From contig JAFGXN010000112.1 of assembly GCA_016936615.1 (NCBI GenBank), forward strand, positions 1 to 51,542: a stretch of DNA of 51,542 nt, given 5' to 3'. Every line of letters begins with the position of its first letter. Position 1 is the stretch's first letter. Below are positions 28,341-36,448 of the stretch, piece by piece. A model generated the notes under the pieces. The model was not told where the DNA came from and did no database searches. It was given only the letters and a program-made list of their open reading frames with translations. Both the position numbers and the translations under genes were made by a program. The DNA is from Spirochaetales bacterium. GTDB lineage: Bacteria > Spirochaetota > Spirochaetia > JAFGXN01.

Positions 28341-28458
28341 TTATTCACTATTCCGAATAGTGGGGTACGACGAGACATATATGTCTCTTTCATTATTCAC
28401 TATTCCGAATAGTGGGGTACGACGAGACATATATGTCTCTTTCATTATTCACTATTCC
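28341..28458. repeat. 52-bp tandem repeat with two palindromes per unit
   Basis: Two complete identical units (28341-28392, 28393-28444) and a 14-base start of a third. Each unit contains the imperfect palindrome CACTATTCCGAATAGTG (28346-28362, 28398-28414) and the perfect 16-base palindrome GAGACATATATGTCTC (28372-28387, 28424-28439). It sits between the lipoprotein array and the cdaA promoter. No protein-coding role. Confidence 0.92.
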
Positions 28459-28468
28459 TAAATTATAC

Positions 28469-28497
28469 TTGTTTAACTGCTTTATATATTTTATAAT
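28469..28497 (+). promoter_or_regulatory. Promoter of cdaA, apparently leaderless
   Basis: TTGTTT, 17 bases, TATAAT; the -10 box ends 6 bases before ATG 28504 and no ribosome binding site exists. Confidence 0.65.
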
Positions 28498-28503
28498 GTC
28501 TGT

Positions 28504-29304
28504 ATGTATATTTTTAGAGATGTTCCTTGGTTAGTGACTGTCCTTGCTGTTGTGGATGTTTTGTTCTTGTCATTTATCATTTATCAGGTCTATCGTTTTC
28601 TCGTTTTAACAAAGGCTGCCCAGTTGCTCAAAGGGTTGATCATCTTGGGGCTTGTCTATTTTGTGTCGAGCTTCTTGCAACTTAAGACTGTCTTGTGGAT
28701 TTTGAATAGTATGGCGACTTTTCTTGTTATTGTTATTGCTATTGTCTTTCAGCCTGAGTTACGTAAGATTTTTACTCGTCTTGCAAAGGGTGAGTGGTTC
28801 CACTTCTCGGTGAAACAGAATACACGTATTGATAGAGTTATCAATGCTGCCGAGATGTTATCGGATTCACGGCGTGGTGCCCTTGTTGTGTTTGAGCGAA
28901 AAGTAGGAATCAAAGATGTTGCAGAGACTGGAACTTTGCTTAATGCGGACATTTCGAGTAATCTTCTAGTTACAATATTCAAATATGATTCGCCTCTTCA
29001 CGATGGAGCTGTAATTATTCAAGAAGGGCGTATTCTTGCAGCAGGTTGTTTTCTTCCATTATCTGAACAATCTAATATCAAGAAGACCTTTGGTACACGT
29101 CATCGTGCAGCAATTGGAATTAGTGAGTCTAGCGACGCGGTTGTTCTTATCGTCTCAGAGGAGACTGGTGCAATCTCTTTAGCCTATGAGGCGAATTTAT
29201 ACTATGATCTTTCAATTGAGGAAATTCGAGATATTCTAAATAATTTGTTGAATTCTTCTAGTTCATCTTTAGAGGAGATACGGGAGGAAAGTTTTGAAGC
29301 TTGA
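28504..29304 (+). CDS. cdaA: Diadenylate cyclase CdaA
   Basis: A 266-residue membrane enzyme that makes cyclic di-AMP from two ATP. Three N-terminal membrane helices (within residues 8-83) precede the DAC domain, which holds the catalytic motifs DGA (167-169) and TRHR (198-201). Length is usual for the family. It is followed, with an 11-base overlap, by a YbbR-domain protein, the known CdaA regulator, but the glmM gene usual in Firmicutes is absent and acpS follows instead. The start codon is almost at the predicted transcription start, so translation is probably leaderless. c-di-AMP controls potassium and osmolyte balance and cell wall homeostasis in bacteria that have it. Confidence 0.95.
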   Translation: MYIFRDVPWLVTVLAVVDVLFLSFIIYQVYRFLVLTKAAQLLKGLIILGLVYFVSSFLQLKTVLWILNSMATFLVIVIAIVFQPELRKIFTRLAKGEWFHFSVKQNTRIDRVINAAEMLSDSRRGALVVFERKVGIKDVAETGTLLNADISSNLLVTIFKYDSPLHDGAVIIQEGRILAAGCFLPLSEQSNIKKTFGTRHRAAIGISESSDAVVLIVSEETGAISLAYEANLYYDLSIEEIRDILNNLLNSSSSSLEEIREESFEA

Positions 29305-30265
29305 AAAATTTTTTAAAGTTATTTTCAATAATCTGCCAGCTAAGATTATTAGTATTTTGATTGCATTTATTCTTTTTTTAATTTATCAGAATAATTCTAA
29401 GGTTGAGACTACTATTTCTCTGCCTATAAATTTTATTTTTAACGAATCTCTGATTCCTCTCGAGAGTTTAGACAAGATTAAGAATGTCGATATTAAGGTT
29501 AGATCTGATCGAGTTCTCTCAGAGGATGAAAAAGGAGACTTCTACGCAACTGTTGATTTAAGCCACGTTACTTTAAATGATATTGAGACTCAAAAAAAAG
29601 TAAAAAATGCTGAAATAAAAATTTTAAACAGGAGTGAGCGGACTGATTTTGAGGTTATTCCTTCAAAGACTTCTGTCTCCTTGACTTTAGAGAAAAAGGT
29701 TATGAAAGAGGTTCCTGTCTTTGTTCAATCTTCGGGGCGTTCTCCGTATGGATACCGCGAGGAGATTACTACTTTTCCTGGATCTGTTGTTATTGAGGGG
29801 CCTCAGAGTGTCTTGATGGAGGTTGACAAAATTTTTACTATGCCGATAGACCTTGCAGATGCTAAACCTAAAGAGACTTTGTCTTTGAATTCGTTGTTGA
29901 CTCTTGGAACTGATAATAAATTCCCAAATGTAAAATTTGCTATAGATGAGGTTGTTGTTAATGTGCGTTTGATGGAGATTATTGAAACTCGAAGAATTGA
30001 TAATATTTCTATTACGGTAAGTAATAACCCTCCATATCTAATTCCGAAGTATAATGATGTAAAGGGTTCAGTCGCTATTAGTGGCTCGTTGTTAGAATTA
30101 GAGAATATATCCTCTTCAGATTTTTTCTTAGTTATTTACGCAGATGAGGTTAACAAGCCTGGTGTCTATACTTTAGCTCTTAATGTTGTATTGCCTAAGA
30201 AGAATATCAAGGTTCTTGATATTAGCCCTAAATCTATCGATGTTACTTTTGTGGAGAAAGAATGA
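29294..30265 (+). CDS. ybbR: YbbR-domain protein (CdaR-like)
   Basis: A 323-residue protein with one N-terminal membrane segment (IISILIAFILFLIY, about 18-31) and an extracytoplasmic part made of YbbR repeats of about 80 residues, with typical phrases such as FPGSVVIEGPQSVL and VAISGSLLELENI. In other bacteria CdaR binds and modulates CdaA. It starts at TTG 29294 with GGGAGG upstream, overlapping the end of cdaA by 11 bases, and overlaps the start of acpS by 4, so the run is tightly coupled. Function by analogy; the ligand sensed is not known. Confidence 0.85.
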   Translation: MKLEKFFKVIFNNLPAKIISILIAFILFLIYQNNSKVETTISLPINFIFNESLIPLESLDKIKNVDIKVRSDRVLSEDEKGDFYATVDLSHVTLNDIETQKKVKNAEIKILNRSERTDFEVIPSKTSVSLTLEKKVMKEVPVFVQSSGRSPYGYREEITTFPGSVVIEGPQSVLMEVDKIFTMPIDLADAKPKETLSLNSLLTLGTDNKFPNVKFAIDEVVVNVRLMEIIETRRIDNISITVSNNPPYLIPKYNDVKGSVAISGSLLELENISSSDFFLVIYADEVNKPGVYTLALNVVLPKKNIKVLDISPKSIDVTFVEKE

Positions 30266-30642
30266 TTTTAGGTGTTGGGATTGATATCGTAAAGGTTGAG
30301 AGGGTTTTTTCCTTGTATCAAAAAGGGATTGCTTCTAAATTTTTTACCATTTGTGAGCTTGAATATTGTGAGTCCAAAGGTGTTGGTCTAGCTTGCTCAC
30401 TTGCTGCTAGATTTGCTGCTAAGGAGGCTTTAGTCAAGGCTTTAGGCTGTGGCTTTGTTGGACTTAGTCCTTCAGATATTGAGATTTCTAATAATCTAGA
30501 GGGTCGACCATTTGTAAATTGTGGGCTAAAATTACAAAAAGTTCTTGAAGAAAGAGGGGTTGTCTCTATTCATCTTTCTTTAAGTCATGAAAAAGATTTT
30601 GCTGTTGCAAATGTTGTTTTGGAGGGAGAGGGTGTCAGATAA
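30262..30642 (+). CDS. acpS: Holo-[acyl-carrier-protein] synthase
   Basis: A 126-residue enzyme that moves the phosphopantetheine group from CoA onto ACP. It starts with GVGIDIVKVERV, the metal-binding Asp of the family, and has RFAAKEALVKALG with the second metal ligand Glu, and LSLSHEKDFAVANV at the end. Length is normal. It overlaps ybbR by 4 bases and the next gene by 11, within the cdaA operon. Confidence 0.93.
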   Translation: MILGVGIDIVKVERVFSLYQKGIASKFFTICELEYCESKGVGLACSLAARFAAKEALVKALGCGFVGLSPSDIEISNNLEGRPFVNCGLKLQKVLEERGVVSIHLSLSHEKDFAVANVVLEGEGVR

Positions 30643-31513
30643 CAAACCAAGTATAACTTTTTTTTCAACTGATTCTATAGAGTGTCCTGTCTGTGGGAAG
30701 TTGTTCAGGGTCGAGAAGATGAGACATGGTCGAGGTCGTCTTGTCTCAAAGGAGATTACTGATGAGTTGCGAAGGGTCTATGAGCCAACTCAGGCCTACG
30801 GTGAGGTTATTCCTATCCATTATTCAATTACAGTCTGTCCTGATTGCTATTATGCTGCATATCAGAATGATTTTTTATCTTTGAAAGCTCCTGAGAAGGA
30901 GTCATTGTTGGGGAAGCGTAAGGATAGGAAAGATACAATACATGAAATTTTTCCTGATTTGGATTATATAAAGCCTCGGCGAGAGAAAGAGGCAGCAGCT
31001 TCATATTATCTTGCAATGGTTAGTTATGAACTATTAAATCCAGATAAGGCACCAACAATCAAGCAGGGGCTTTCTGCCTTGAGAGCAGCTTGGATTTTTT
31101 CTGATATGCACAGAAAGTTTCCAAACGATAATTATGATTATCTTTCAACAGTTTTTTACAAGAAAGCTGCGTACCTATATAATTCTGCATTGCGGAAAGA
31201 GTTTGCTGGCAAGGAGAGGGTATCAGAGACACCTGGGCTTGGTCCTGACGTAGATAAAAATTATGGTTTTGATGGGGTTTTATATCTAGCAGCGTTGCTA
31301 CTTTTCCGTTATTCTGATTATAGTAATCAGGAAGAAAAAATCGAAATTTTACGAAATGCGAAATCAACTGTAGCAAGAATTGTTGGTATGGGCAAGAAGA
31401 TGAAGAGTAAGCCGACTGTGATTCTTGAAAATGCCAGAGATTTGTACAACGAGATTGGTGATTATATAAAGGCATACGAGGCAGAGAATGGAACTACGGA
31501 GAATCAGGCTTGA
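30632..31513 (+). CDS. DUF2225 family protein
   Basis: A 293-residue protein of unknown function. The start is GTG 30632, since GGAGGGAG precedes it closely and it gives the usual compact N terminus; the longer ATG frame at 30587 lies inside acpS. Residues 14-17 (CPVC) and a later CPDCYYAAY form two Cys pairs likely binding zinc. The C-terminal 170 residues are helical and TPR-like (LSALRAAWIFSDMHRKF, FYKKAAYLYNSALR). DUF2225 proteins are found in spirochaetes and Firmicutes. It overlaps acpS by 11 and truA by 26 bases. Confidence 0.8.
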   Translation: MSDNKPSITFFSTDSIECPVCGKLFRVEKMRHGRGRLVSKEITDELRRVYEPTQAYGEVIPIHYSITVCPDCYYAAYQNDFLSLKAPEKESLLGKRKDRKDTIHEIFPDLDYIKPRREKEAAASYYLAMVSYELLNPDKAPTIKQGLSALRAAWIFSDMHRKFPNDNYDYLSTVFYKKAAYLYNSALRKEFAGKERVSETPGLGPDVDKNYGFDGVLYLAALLLFRYSDYSNQEEKIEILRNAKSTVARIVGMGKKMKSKPTVILENARDLYNEIGDYIKAYEAENGTTENQA

Positions 31514-32264
31514 TATAAGCTATGATGGAACTAACTATGCAGGCTGGCAGGTTCAGGACAATAATAAAACAGTGCAGGGTGAGATTGAGAAGTCGTTAAA
31601 GCGTCTGATAAATGAGGATATTCGTATCCATGGCTCGGGAAGGACTGATTCCGGCGTTCATGCAGATGTTCAGGTTGCTCACTTTGATACTGAGAATTTC
31701 AAAATACCTGCAAATAAGTTTAAAGAGGCAATAAATTCGAGAATTAGTAAGGATATTCGCATCCTTTCATCTTCCGAGGTCTCTTTTGATTTTCATGCTA
31801 GATATAGTGCTCGAGTCAGAGAGTATAAATATTACTTTAATGTGGATAGAATTTGTAGTCCTAAAGATAGACTCTACTGTTTTCATCTAGGATATCTGCC
31901 AGATGTGGAAAAATTAAATAATTTTGCGATGAGATTGGTTGGCATTCATGATTTTACCGCTTTTTCATCGATAAAAGATGTTAGTCCGGTGAAGATTCGC
32001 AAGATCTACTCTGCATCTTTCTTTTTCGAGGGAAAAATGTTGGTCTTCAAGATTACTGGTAATGCTTTTTTATGGAAAATGGTCAGATCAATTGTTGGGA
32101 CTTTAATCATGATGGAACGTAAAGGGGTTGGAACTGATTATTTAGATCAGATGTTTGATTCTGGGAACAGGGCTTTAGCTGGAACGGTTGCCCCCTCTTG
32201 TGGGCTTTTTTTTCACAGAGTTTTTTATGATGGAGAGACAGTAAATAATTATGAACGATTCTAA
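31488..32264 (+). CDS. truA: tRNA pseudouridine synthase A
   Basis: A 258-residue enzyme that makes pseudouridine at positions 38-40 of tRNA anticodon stems. The catalytic Asp lies in GSGRTDSGVHADVQVAHF, and the family phrases YDGTNYAGWQVQ near the start and NAFLWKMVRSIVGTL near the end are clear. Start at ATG 31488 with GAGG upstream, inside the end of DUF2225. Overlaps the UDG-like gene by 14 bases. Confidence 0.95.
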   Translation: MELRRIRLDISYDGTNYAGWQVQDNNKTVQGEIEKSLKRLINEDIRIHGSGRTDSGVHADVQVAHFDTENFKIPANKFKEAINSRISKDIRILSSSEVSFDFHARYSARVREYKYYFNVDRICSPKDRLYCFHLGYLPDVEKLNNFAMRLVGIHDFTAFSSIKDVSPVKIRKIYSASFFFEGKMLVFKITGNAFLWKMVRSIVGTLIMMERKGVGTDYLDQMFDSGNRALAGTVAPSCGLFFHRVFYDGETVNNYERF

Positions 32265-32952
32265 AATTGAAAAATATTGGAGCCTTTTGAACAATACTAT
32301 AGATTTCTTTAAGACTGGATATAAGCAGAATCATGGCGATTGCCCTATTCCTGAGGGGGTAATCAAGCAGAATTTTACACCTTCGGGTGAGATTAAAGAA
32401 TTAGCACGACAGGAGCTTCTTGAAGAGTTTGAGGAAGGTATTTCTGTTTGTACCCTATGCTCAGTTTCAGGAGAGAGAAAGTTTCTTGTTGATTCTGGTT
32501 CTCCTTATGCTAAGATTTTTATTGTAGGAGACAGGCCTAGAGGTGAGGATTTTGAGGGAAATAGGGTTCTTGCTGGATCAAGAGGTGAATTCCTTCGGAA
32601 ATGGATTGAATCTATTGGTCAATCATTTGAGAAGAACTGTTTTTTGACCTATCTGTTAAAATGTCATATCGAGGCAGATGCTTCGCTTTCATCAGAAAGG
32701 ATTGCATCGTGTATTCCTTATCTCCATTATCAGCTTGAGATTGTTCAGCCAAAGGTTATTCTATGTCTTGGCGATGAGGTTGGTAAGGCGCTCCTCTCTT
32801 ATCGTGGTGATGATTCTATCTGTTACAAAGACCATCAGTTTCAGGGGATTCCTGTGTTTGTTTTTAATTCTCCTGAGCAAGTTATGGCTGATCCTAGTCT
32901 CAAGCGTCCAGTCTGGGAAAATTTGAAGAAGATAAGGACATATCTTGAATAA
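32251..32952 (+). CDS. Divergent family 4 uracil-DNA glycosylase-like protein
   Basis: A 233-residue protein with the family 4 UDG fold. The four cluster Cys are kept: Cys67, Cys70 (CTLC), Cys138 and Cys154. The catalytic motifs differ from the family: GEGPG is GDRPR here (93-97), the following RxFxGxAGxLL is NRVLAGSRGEFL, TNxxKC is TYLLKC, and the HPA/HPS motif near the end is NSPEQ (206-210). Known family 4 enzymes remove uracil from DNA; with these changes the activity may be altered or lost. It lies between truA and priA and overlaps both, so it is expressed with repair-related priA. Confidence 0.75.
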   Translation: MNDSKIEKYWSLLNNTIDFFKTGYKQNHGDCPIPEGVIKQNFTPSGEIKELARQELLEEFEEGISVCTLCSVSGERKFLVDSGSPYAKIFIVGDRPRGEDFEGNRVLAGSRGEFLRKWIESIGQSFEKNCFLTYLLKCHIEADASLSSERIASCIPYLHYQLEIVQPKVILCLGDEVGKALLSYRGDDSICYKDHQFQGIPVFVFNSPEQVMADPSLKRPVWENLKKIRTYLE

Positions 32953-34945
32953 TCTTTTTGATTTTACAGATGAAAGTAAGAAAACCCTCTATTTGACTGT
33001 TCTTGTTCCTCTGCCGGTAGATATTGATTTTACATATAAGTATGTTGTTGATAAAGATTTTGAGGAGGAGTTAGTCGGGCGTCGTGCCCTTGTTTTTTTT
33101 CGTGGAAAAAAGATAAACTCCTTTATAATAGGTCAAAGTCTGAGCTCTCCTCAGGTTAAGTTTGAGATTAAGGATATTATTGAGATTGTTGATGGTCAGC
33201 CTTTTTTTGATGAGAGACAGATCTCTCTTGCTCGTTGGCTCGGTTCCCGATATTTCTGCTCCCACGGCGAGGCCTTGTCTACTATGCTGCCTAGTGGTAA
33301 GGCGGGAAAACGTGAATTTTTTTTAGAAGCCGAGGAGTATGAGGATTATTCGCCACATACGCTTTCTCAACAACAAAACGACGCGGTAGCTGCCCTCACT
33401 TCGGGTGGTGCTGATCGAAATTTTTACCTGTACGGAATTACTGGTGCTGGCAAGACTGAGGTCTATCTTCGTGCTGCTGATTATTATATCCAACATGGCC
33501 AGAGTGTTATCTACCTTGTTCCTGAGATTGCCCTGACTCATCAACTTCTTGATGAGATTAAGAAAAGATTTGGTTCTCGAGTCGCAATGTTGCACTCCTC
33601 TATCACGCCTTTGAAGAAGTTTCAGGAGTGGAAGAGGATTCGAGAGGGTGGTGCAATGATTGTTGTTGGCGCAAGGAGTGCAATCTTTGCACCAGTTGAG
33701 AATCTTGGATTGATAATTATTGATGAGGAGCATGAGTCCTCGTACAAGTCGGGGAATTCTCCACGTTATCATGCACGTCAAGTTGCGATGTATCTCGCAA
33801 GTCAGACAGATGCTCGGATTCTCATGGGAAGTGCGACGCCCTCACTTGAGGCCTATTATCTAATGAATAAAGGTATTTTTAAAAAGCTGGAGTTGACTCA
33901 AAGGTTGAGCGGTGGTCAGATGCCACAGATTAAGATTATTGACATGAGCAGCCAGGAGCCTCCATTTTCTCAGAAGTTACTAGAGGAGATTAAGGCTGTC
34001 AAAGATTCCGGGGGACAGTCAGTTTTGTTTTTAAACCGAAGAGGATTTTCATATTTTTTACACTGTAAATCGTGTAATTATAAGATGGAGTGTCCAGATT
34101 GTTCTGTCTCTTTGACCTATCATAAGGAAAAAAATCGAATGCAGTGCCACTATTGTGGGTATTCTGCTGCTCCAATAACGGTTTGTCCGAATTGCAACTC
34201 TTATGATGTTGGTTATTCAGGATTTGGAACAGAATTAATAGAAGATAAGTTGCAGAAGATTTTTCCCCACTATAATATTGCCCGCGTAGATACTGATTCG
34301 GTTCGCAAAAAAGGTTATCTAAAGGAAATTCTTGATAAGTTTAAAAATCGTGAGATTGATATCCTTCTCGGCACGCAGATGGTTGCGAAGGGGCTTAATT
34401 TCCCTGGAGTTAAGCTTGTTGGGATAATTTTGGCAGATTCTAGCATGAACTTGCCGGATTTCAGGGCTGCTGAGAAGACATTCGCATTAATTACTCAAGT
34501 AGCAGGTCGAGCTGGTAGGTTTTCAAAAGATGGGCGTGTTTTGATTCAGACCTATTCTAAGGATTCAGATATCATCAAGGCTGCGGCAAAGATGGATGTT
34601 GATGAATTTTACAAAAAAGAGTTGCAGATTCGGGAGATTTTGTTTTTTCCTCCATTTTCTAGACTCTTCAGGATAGTTGTTAGATCTACCGACCAAGAAT
34701 TGGCTATGCAGACTGCAGACGATATCGGGGAGTTGCTAGAAAAAAATCTTGATTCTGATGTCTCTCTTCTTGGTCCTGCTGAGGCTCCGATCCTCAAAGT
34801 AGCAAAAAATTATCGCTATCAGATCGTTCTTAGATCGCGCTCCTTTGACAAAATTTTTTGTTTAGTAACTAAAAATCTCTCCTCATATCGATTGCCAAAT
34901 TCTGTTTTTCTAGAGATTGATCCAGACCCAGTATCATTGATTTGA
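32945..34945 (+). CDS. priA: Primosomal protein PriA (replication restart helicase)
   Basis: A 666-residue protein, slightly shorter than the usual 700-730. The N-terminal 3'-DNA-binding domain is followed by helicase lobes with Walker A GITGAGKTEVY (about 164-174), Walker B IIIDEEHESSYK, GSATPSLEAY, and the zinc region with four CxxC-type pairs (CKSCNYKMECPDC, CHYC, CPNC). Helicase motifs V and VI follow (GTQMVAKGLNFPGV, QVAGRAGRF). PriA reloads the replicative helicase at stalled forks. Start is TTG 32945 with AAGGA upstream, overlapping the UDG-like gene by 8 bases. Confidence 0.95.
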   Translation: MNNLFDFTDESKKTLYLTVLVPLPVDIDFTYKYVVDKDFEEELVGRRALVFFRGKKINSFIIGQSLSSPQVKFEIKDIIEIVDGQPFFDERQISLARWLGSRYFCSHGEALSTMLPSGKAGKREFFLEAEEYEDYSPHTLSQQQNDAVAALTSGGADRNFYLYGITGAGKTEVYLRAADYYIQHGQSVIYLVPEIALTHQLLDEIKKRFGSRVAMLHSSITPLKKFQEWKRIREGGAMIVVGARSAIFAPVENLGLIIIDEEHESSYKSGNSPRYHARQVAMYLASQTDARILMGSATPSLEAYYLMNKGIFKKLELTQRLSGGQMPQIKIIDMSSQEPPFSQKLLEEIKAVKDSGGQSVLFLNRRGFSYFLHCKSCNYKMECPDCSVSLTYHKEKNRMQCHYCGYSAAPITVCPNCNSYDVGYSGFGTELIEDKLQKIFPHYNIARVDTDSVRKKGYLKEILDKFKNREIDILLGTQMVAKGLNFPGVKLVGIILADSSMNLPDFRAAEKTFALITQVAGRAGRFSKDGRVLIQTYSKDSDIIKAAAKMDVDEFYKKELQIREILFFPPFSRLFRIVVRSTDQELAMQTADDIGELLEKNLDSDVSLLGPAEAPILKVAKNYRYQIVLRSRSFDKIFCLVTKNLSSYRLPNSVFLEIDPDPVSLI

Positions 34946-34966
34946 TGATTTTTTTTGCTAATCCTT

Positions 34967-34995
34967 TTGACCCTTTTTAAAATTTGAAGTATTAT
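34967..34995 (+). promoter_or_regulatory. Promoter of def, apparently leaderless
   Basis: TTGACC, 17 bases, TATTAT, then 6 bases to ATG 35002. No ribosome binding site could fit in a transcript starting here. Confidence 0.6.
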
Positions 34996-35001
34996 AATCT
35001 T

Positions 35002-35484
35002 ATGAGAAGTATTACATATTATGGGGAGCCTGTATTGCGAGAGATTGCAACAAAGGTTGAGGATATAAATGAAGAGATTGTTGCTTTAATTGAAGAGATG
35101 GCAGTGTCCATGGAAGAGAACAATGGTATAGGGCTTGCTGCGCCACAAGTAGGAGTCTCTAAGACTCTTTTTATTACACATGCACCAAATGATAAGCTTA
35201 GGGTCTTTATCAATCCTGAGATTTTATCTACCTCGCCAGAGACTTGTCTCTACGAAGAGGGCTGTCTTAGCGTGCCTGGTGTTTACGGGAAGGTAAAGCG
35301 TTCGGAGAAAATTTCGATACAGGCATATGATCAGCGAGGAAAGGTCTTTAAGTTAGATGCTGATGGGATGTTAGCTCGTGTAATTCAACATGAGTATGAC
35401 CATTTGAAAGGGAAGCTTTTTATTGATTATCTTCCAGAGAAAAAGGTTGCTAAGATTATTAAGAAATTACAGAACCAAAAATAA
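35002..35484 (+). CDS. def: Peptide deformylase
   Basis: A 160-residue metalloenzyme that removes the formyl group from new proteins. The three family motifs are intact: GIGLAAPQVG, EGCLSVPG and QHEYDHLKG (two His and the catalytic Glu). Start at ATG 35002 (MRSITYYGEPVLRE), the conserved N terminus; an upstream TTG at 34984 lies within the promoter spacer. It is followed 9 bases later by fmt, which adds the formyl group that this enzyme removes. Confidence 0.96.
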   Translation: MRSITYYGEPVLREIATKVEDINEEIVALIEEMAVSMEENNGIGLAAPQVGVSKTLFITHAPNDKLRVFINPEILSTSPETCLYEEGCLSVPGVYGKVKRSEKISIQAYDQRGKVFKLDADGMLARVIQHEYDHLKGKLFIDYLPEKKVAKIIKKLQNQK

Positions 35485-35493
35485 GGAGTTGCT

Positions 35494-36435
35494 GTGAATG
35501 TTATTTTTGCTGGAACGCCTGATATAGCAGTTCCAAGTCTTGAAGCAGCAATGAGTTGTGCAAACGTGTGCGCTGTATTGACTAATCCTGATTCCCCTGC
35601 GGGAAGAGGAAAGCGTCTAGTTGCTTCCCCGATTAAGACAAAGGCTCTAGAACGGGGAATCCCTGTGTTACAACCTGAGAAATTGGATCAGGAGTTTCGA
35701 AATCAGGTTTTAGAACTCAAGCCAGATCTGTTGATCTCATTTGCTTATGGTAAAATTTTTGGACCAAAGACTCTGTCTTGCTTTAGTTTCGGTGGGATAA
35801 ATATTCATCCTTCACTCTTGCCAAAGTACCGTGGTCCAGCTCCGATAAATGCTGCAATCTTGAATATGGATGAGTATACAGGAATTTCTATTCAGAAATT
35901 AGCAGAGGAGATGGATAGTGGTGATATTCTATTGCAGAATCGAATTAGGTTGAATCATGATGAGACAACTGAGGTCTTGTCGCGTATTGTTAGCTTTATT
36001 TCTGCGGAGATGCTAGTTGAGGTATTAGAAAATTTTCAGGTATTGAGTGTTAAGGCCTATGAACAAAAGGAAGAAGATGCTAGTTATTGCCACATTCTAA
36101 AGAAGGAAGATGGATTGATAGACTGGAATCTCTCGTCAAAGGAAATTTCTGCAAAGATCAGAGCATATTTCCCATGGCCTGGTTCGTTTACATTTGTCGA
36201 TTCCCAGAGGTTGAATATCTTAGCTGCTGATTTAATAGACGATTCTCAGCTTAATGAGAAATATTCTTCAGAAGAGGCTGGTAAAGTTCTTGAAATAAAT
36301 AAATCACTTGGTATAATAGTAAAAACTGGAGATAGCCTTCTTGGAATCAAGCAGCTTCAATTGCATTCGAAAAAGGTGTTGGATTTCCGAAGTTTTTCAA
36401 ATGGGTTTTGTTTAAAAGATAAAAAATTAGGTTAA
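35494..36435 (+). CDS. fmt: Methionyl-tRNA formyltransferase
   Basis: A 313-residue enzyme that formylates initiator Met-tRNA using 10-formyltetrahydrofolate. Motifs: VIFAGTPDIAVPSLEA at the start, NIHPSLLPKYRGPAPI (active site), DSGDIL, and ISAKIRAYFPWPG in the C-terminal domain. Start is GTG 35494 with AAGGAG upstream. Same operon as def. Confidence 0.95.
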   Translation: MNVIFAGTPDIAVPSLEAAMSCANVCAVLTNPDSPAGRGKRLVASPIKTKALERGIPVLQPEKLDQEFRNQVLELKPDLLISFAYGKIFGPKTLSCFSFGGINIHPSLLPKYRGPAPINAAILNMDEYTGISIQKLAEEMDSGDILLQNRIRLNHDETTEVLSRIVSFISAEMLVEVLENFQVLSVKAYEQKEEDASYCHILKKEDGLIDWNLSSKEISAKIRAYFPWPGSFTFVDSQRLNILAADLIDDSQLNEKYSSEEAGKVLEINKSLGIIVKTGDSLLGIKQLQLHSKKVLDFRSFSNGFCLKDKKLG

Positions 36436-36448
36436 TATGGAGGCCTTT

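Noticed and set aside
28341-28458. CRISPR array
   Set aside because: The units are directly adjacent with no variable spacers, only two full copies exist and no cas genes are near.
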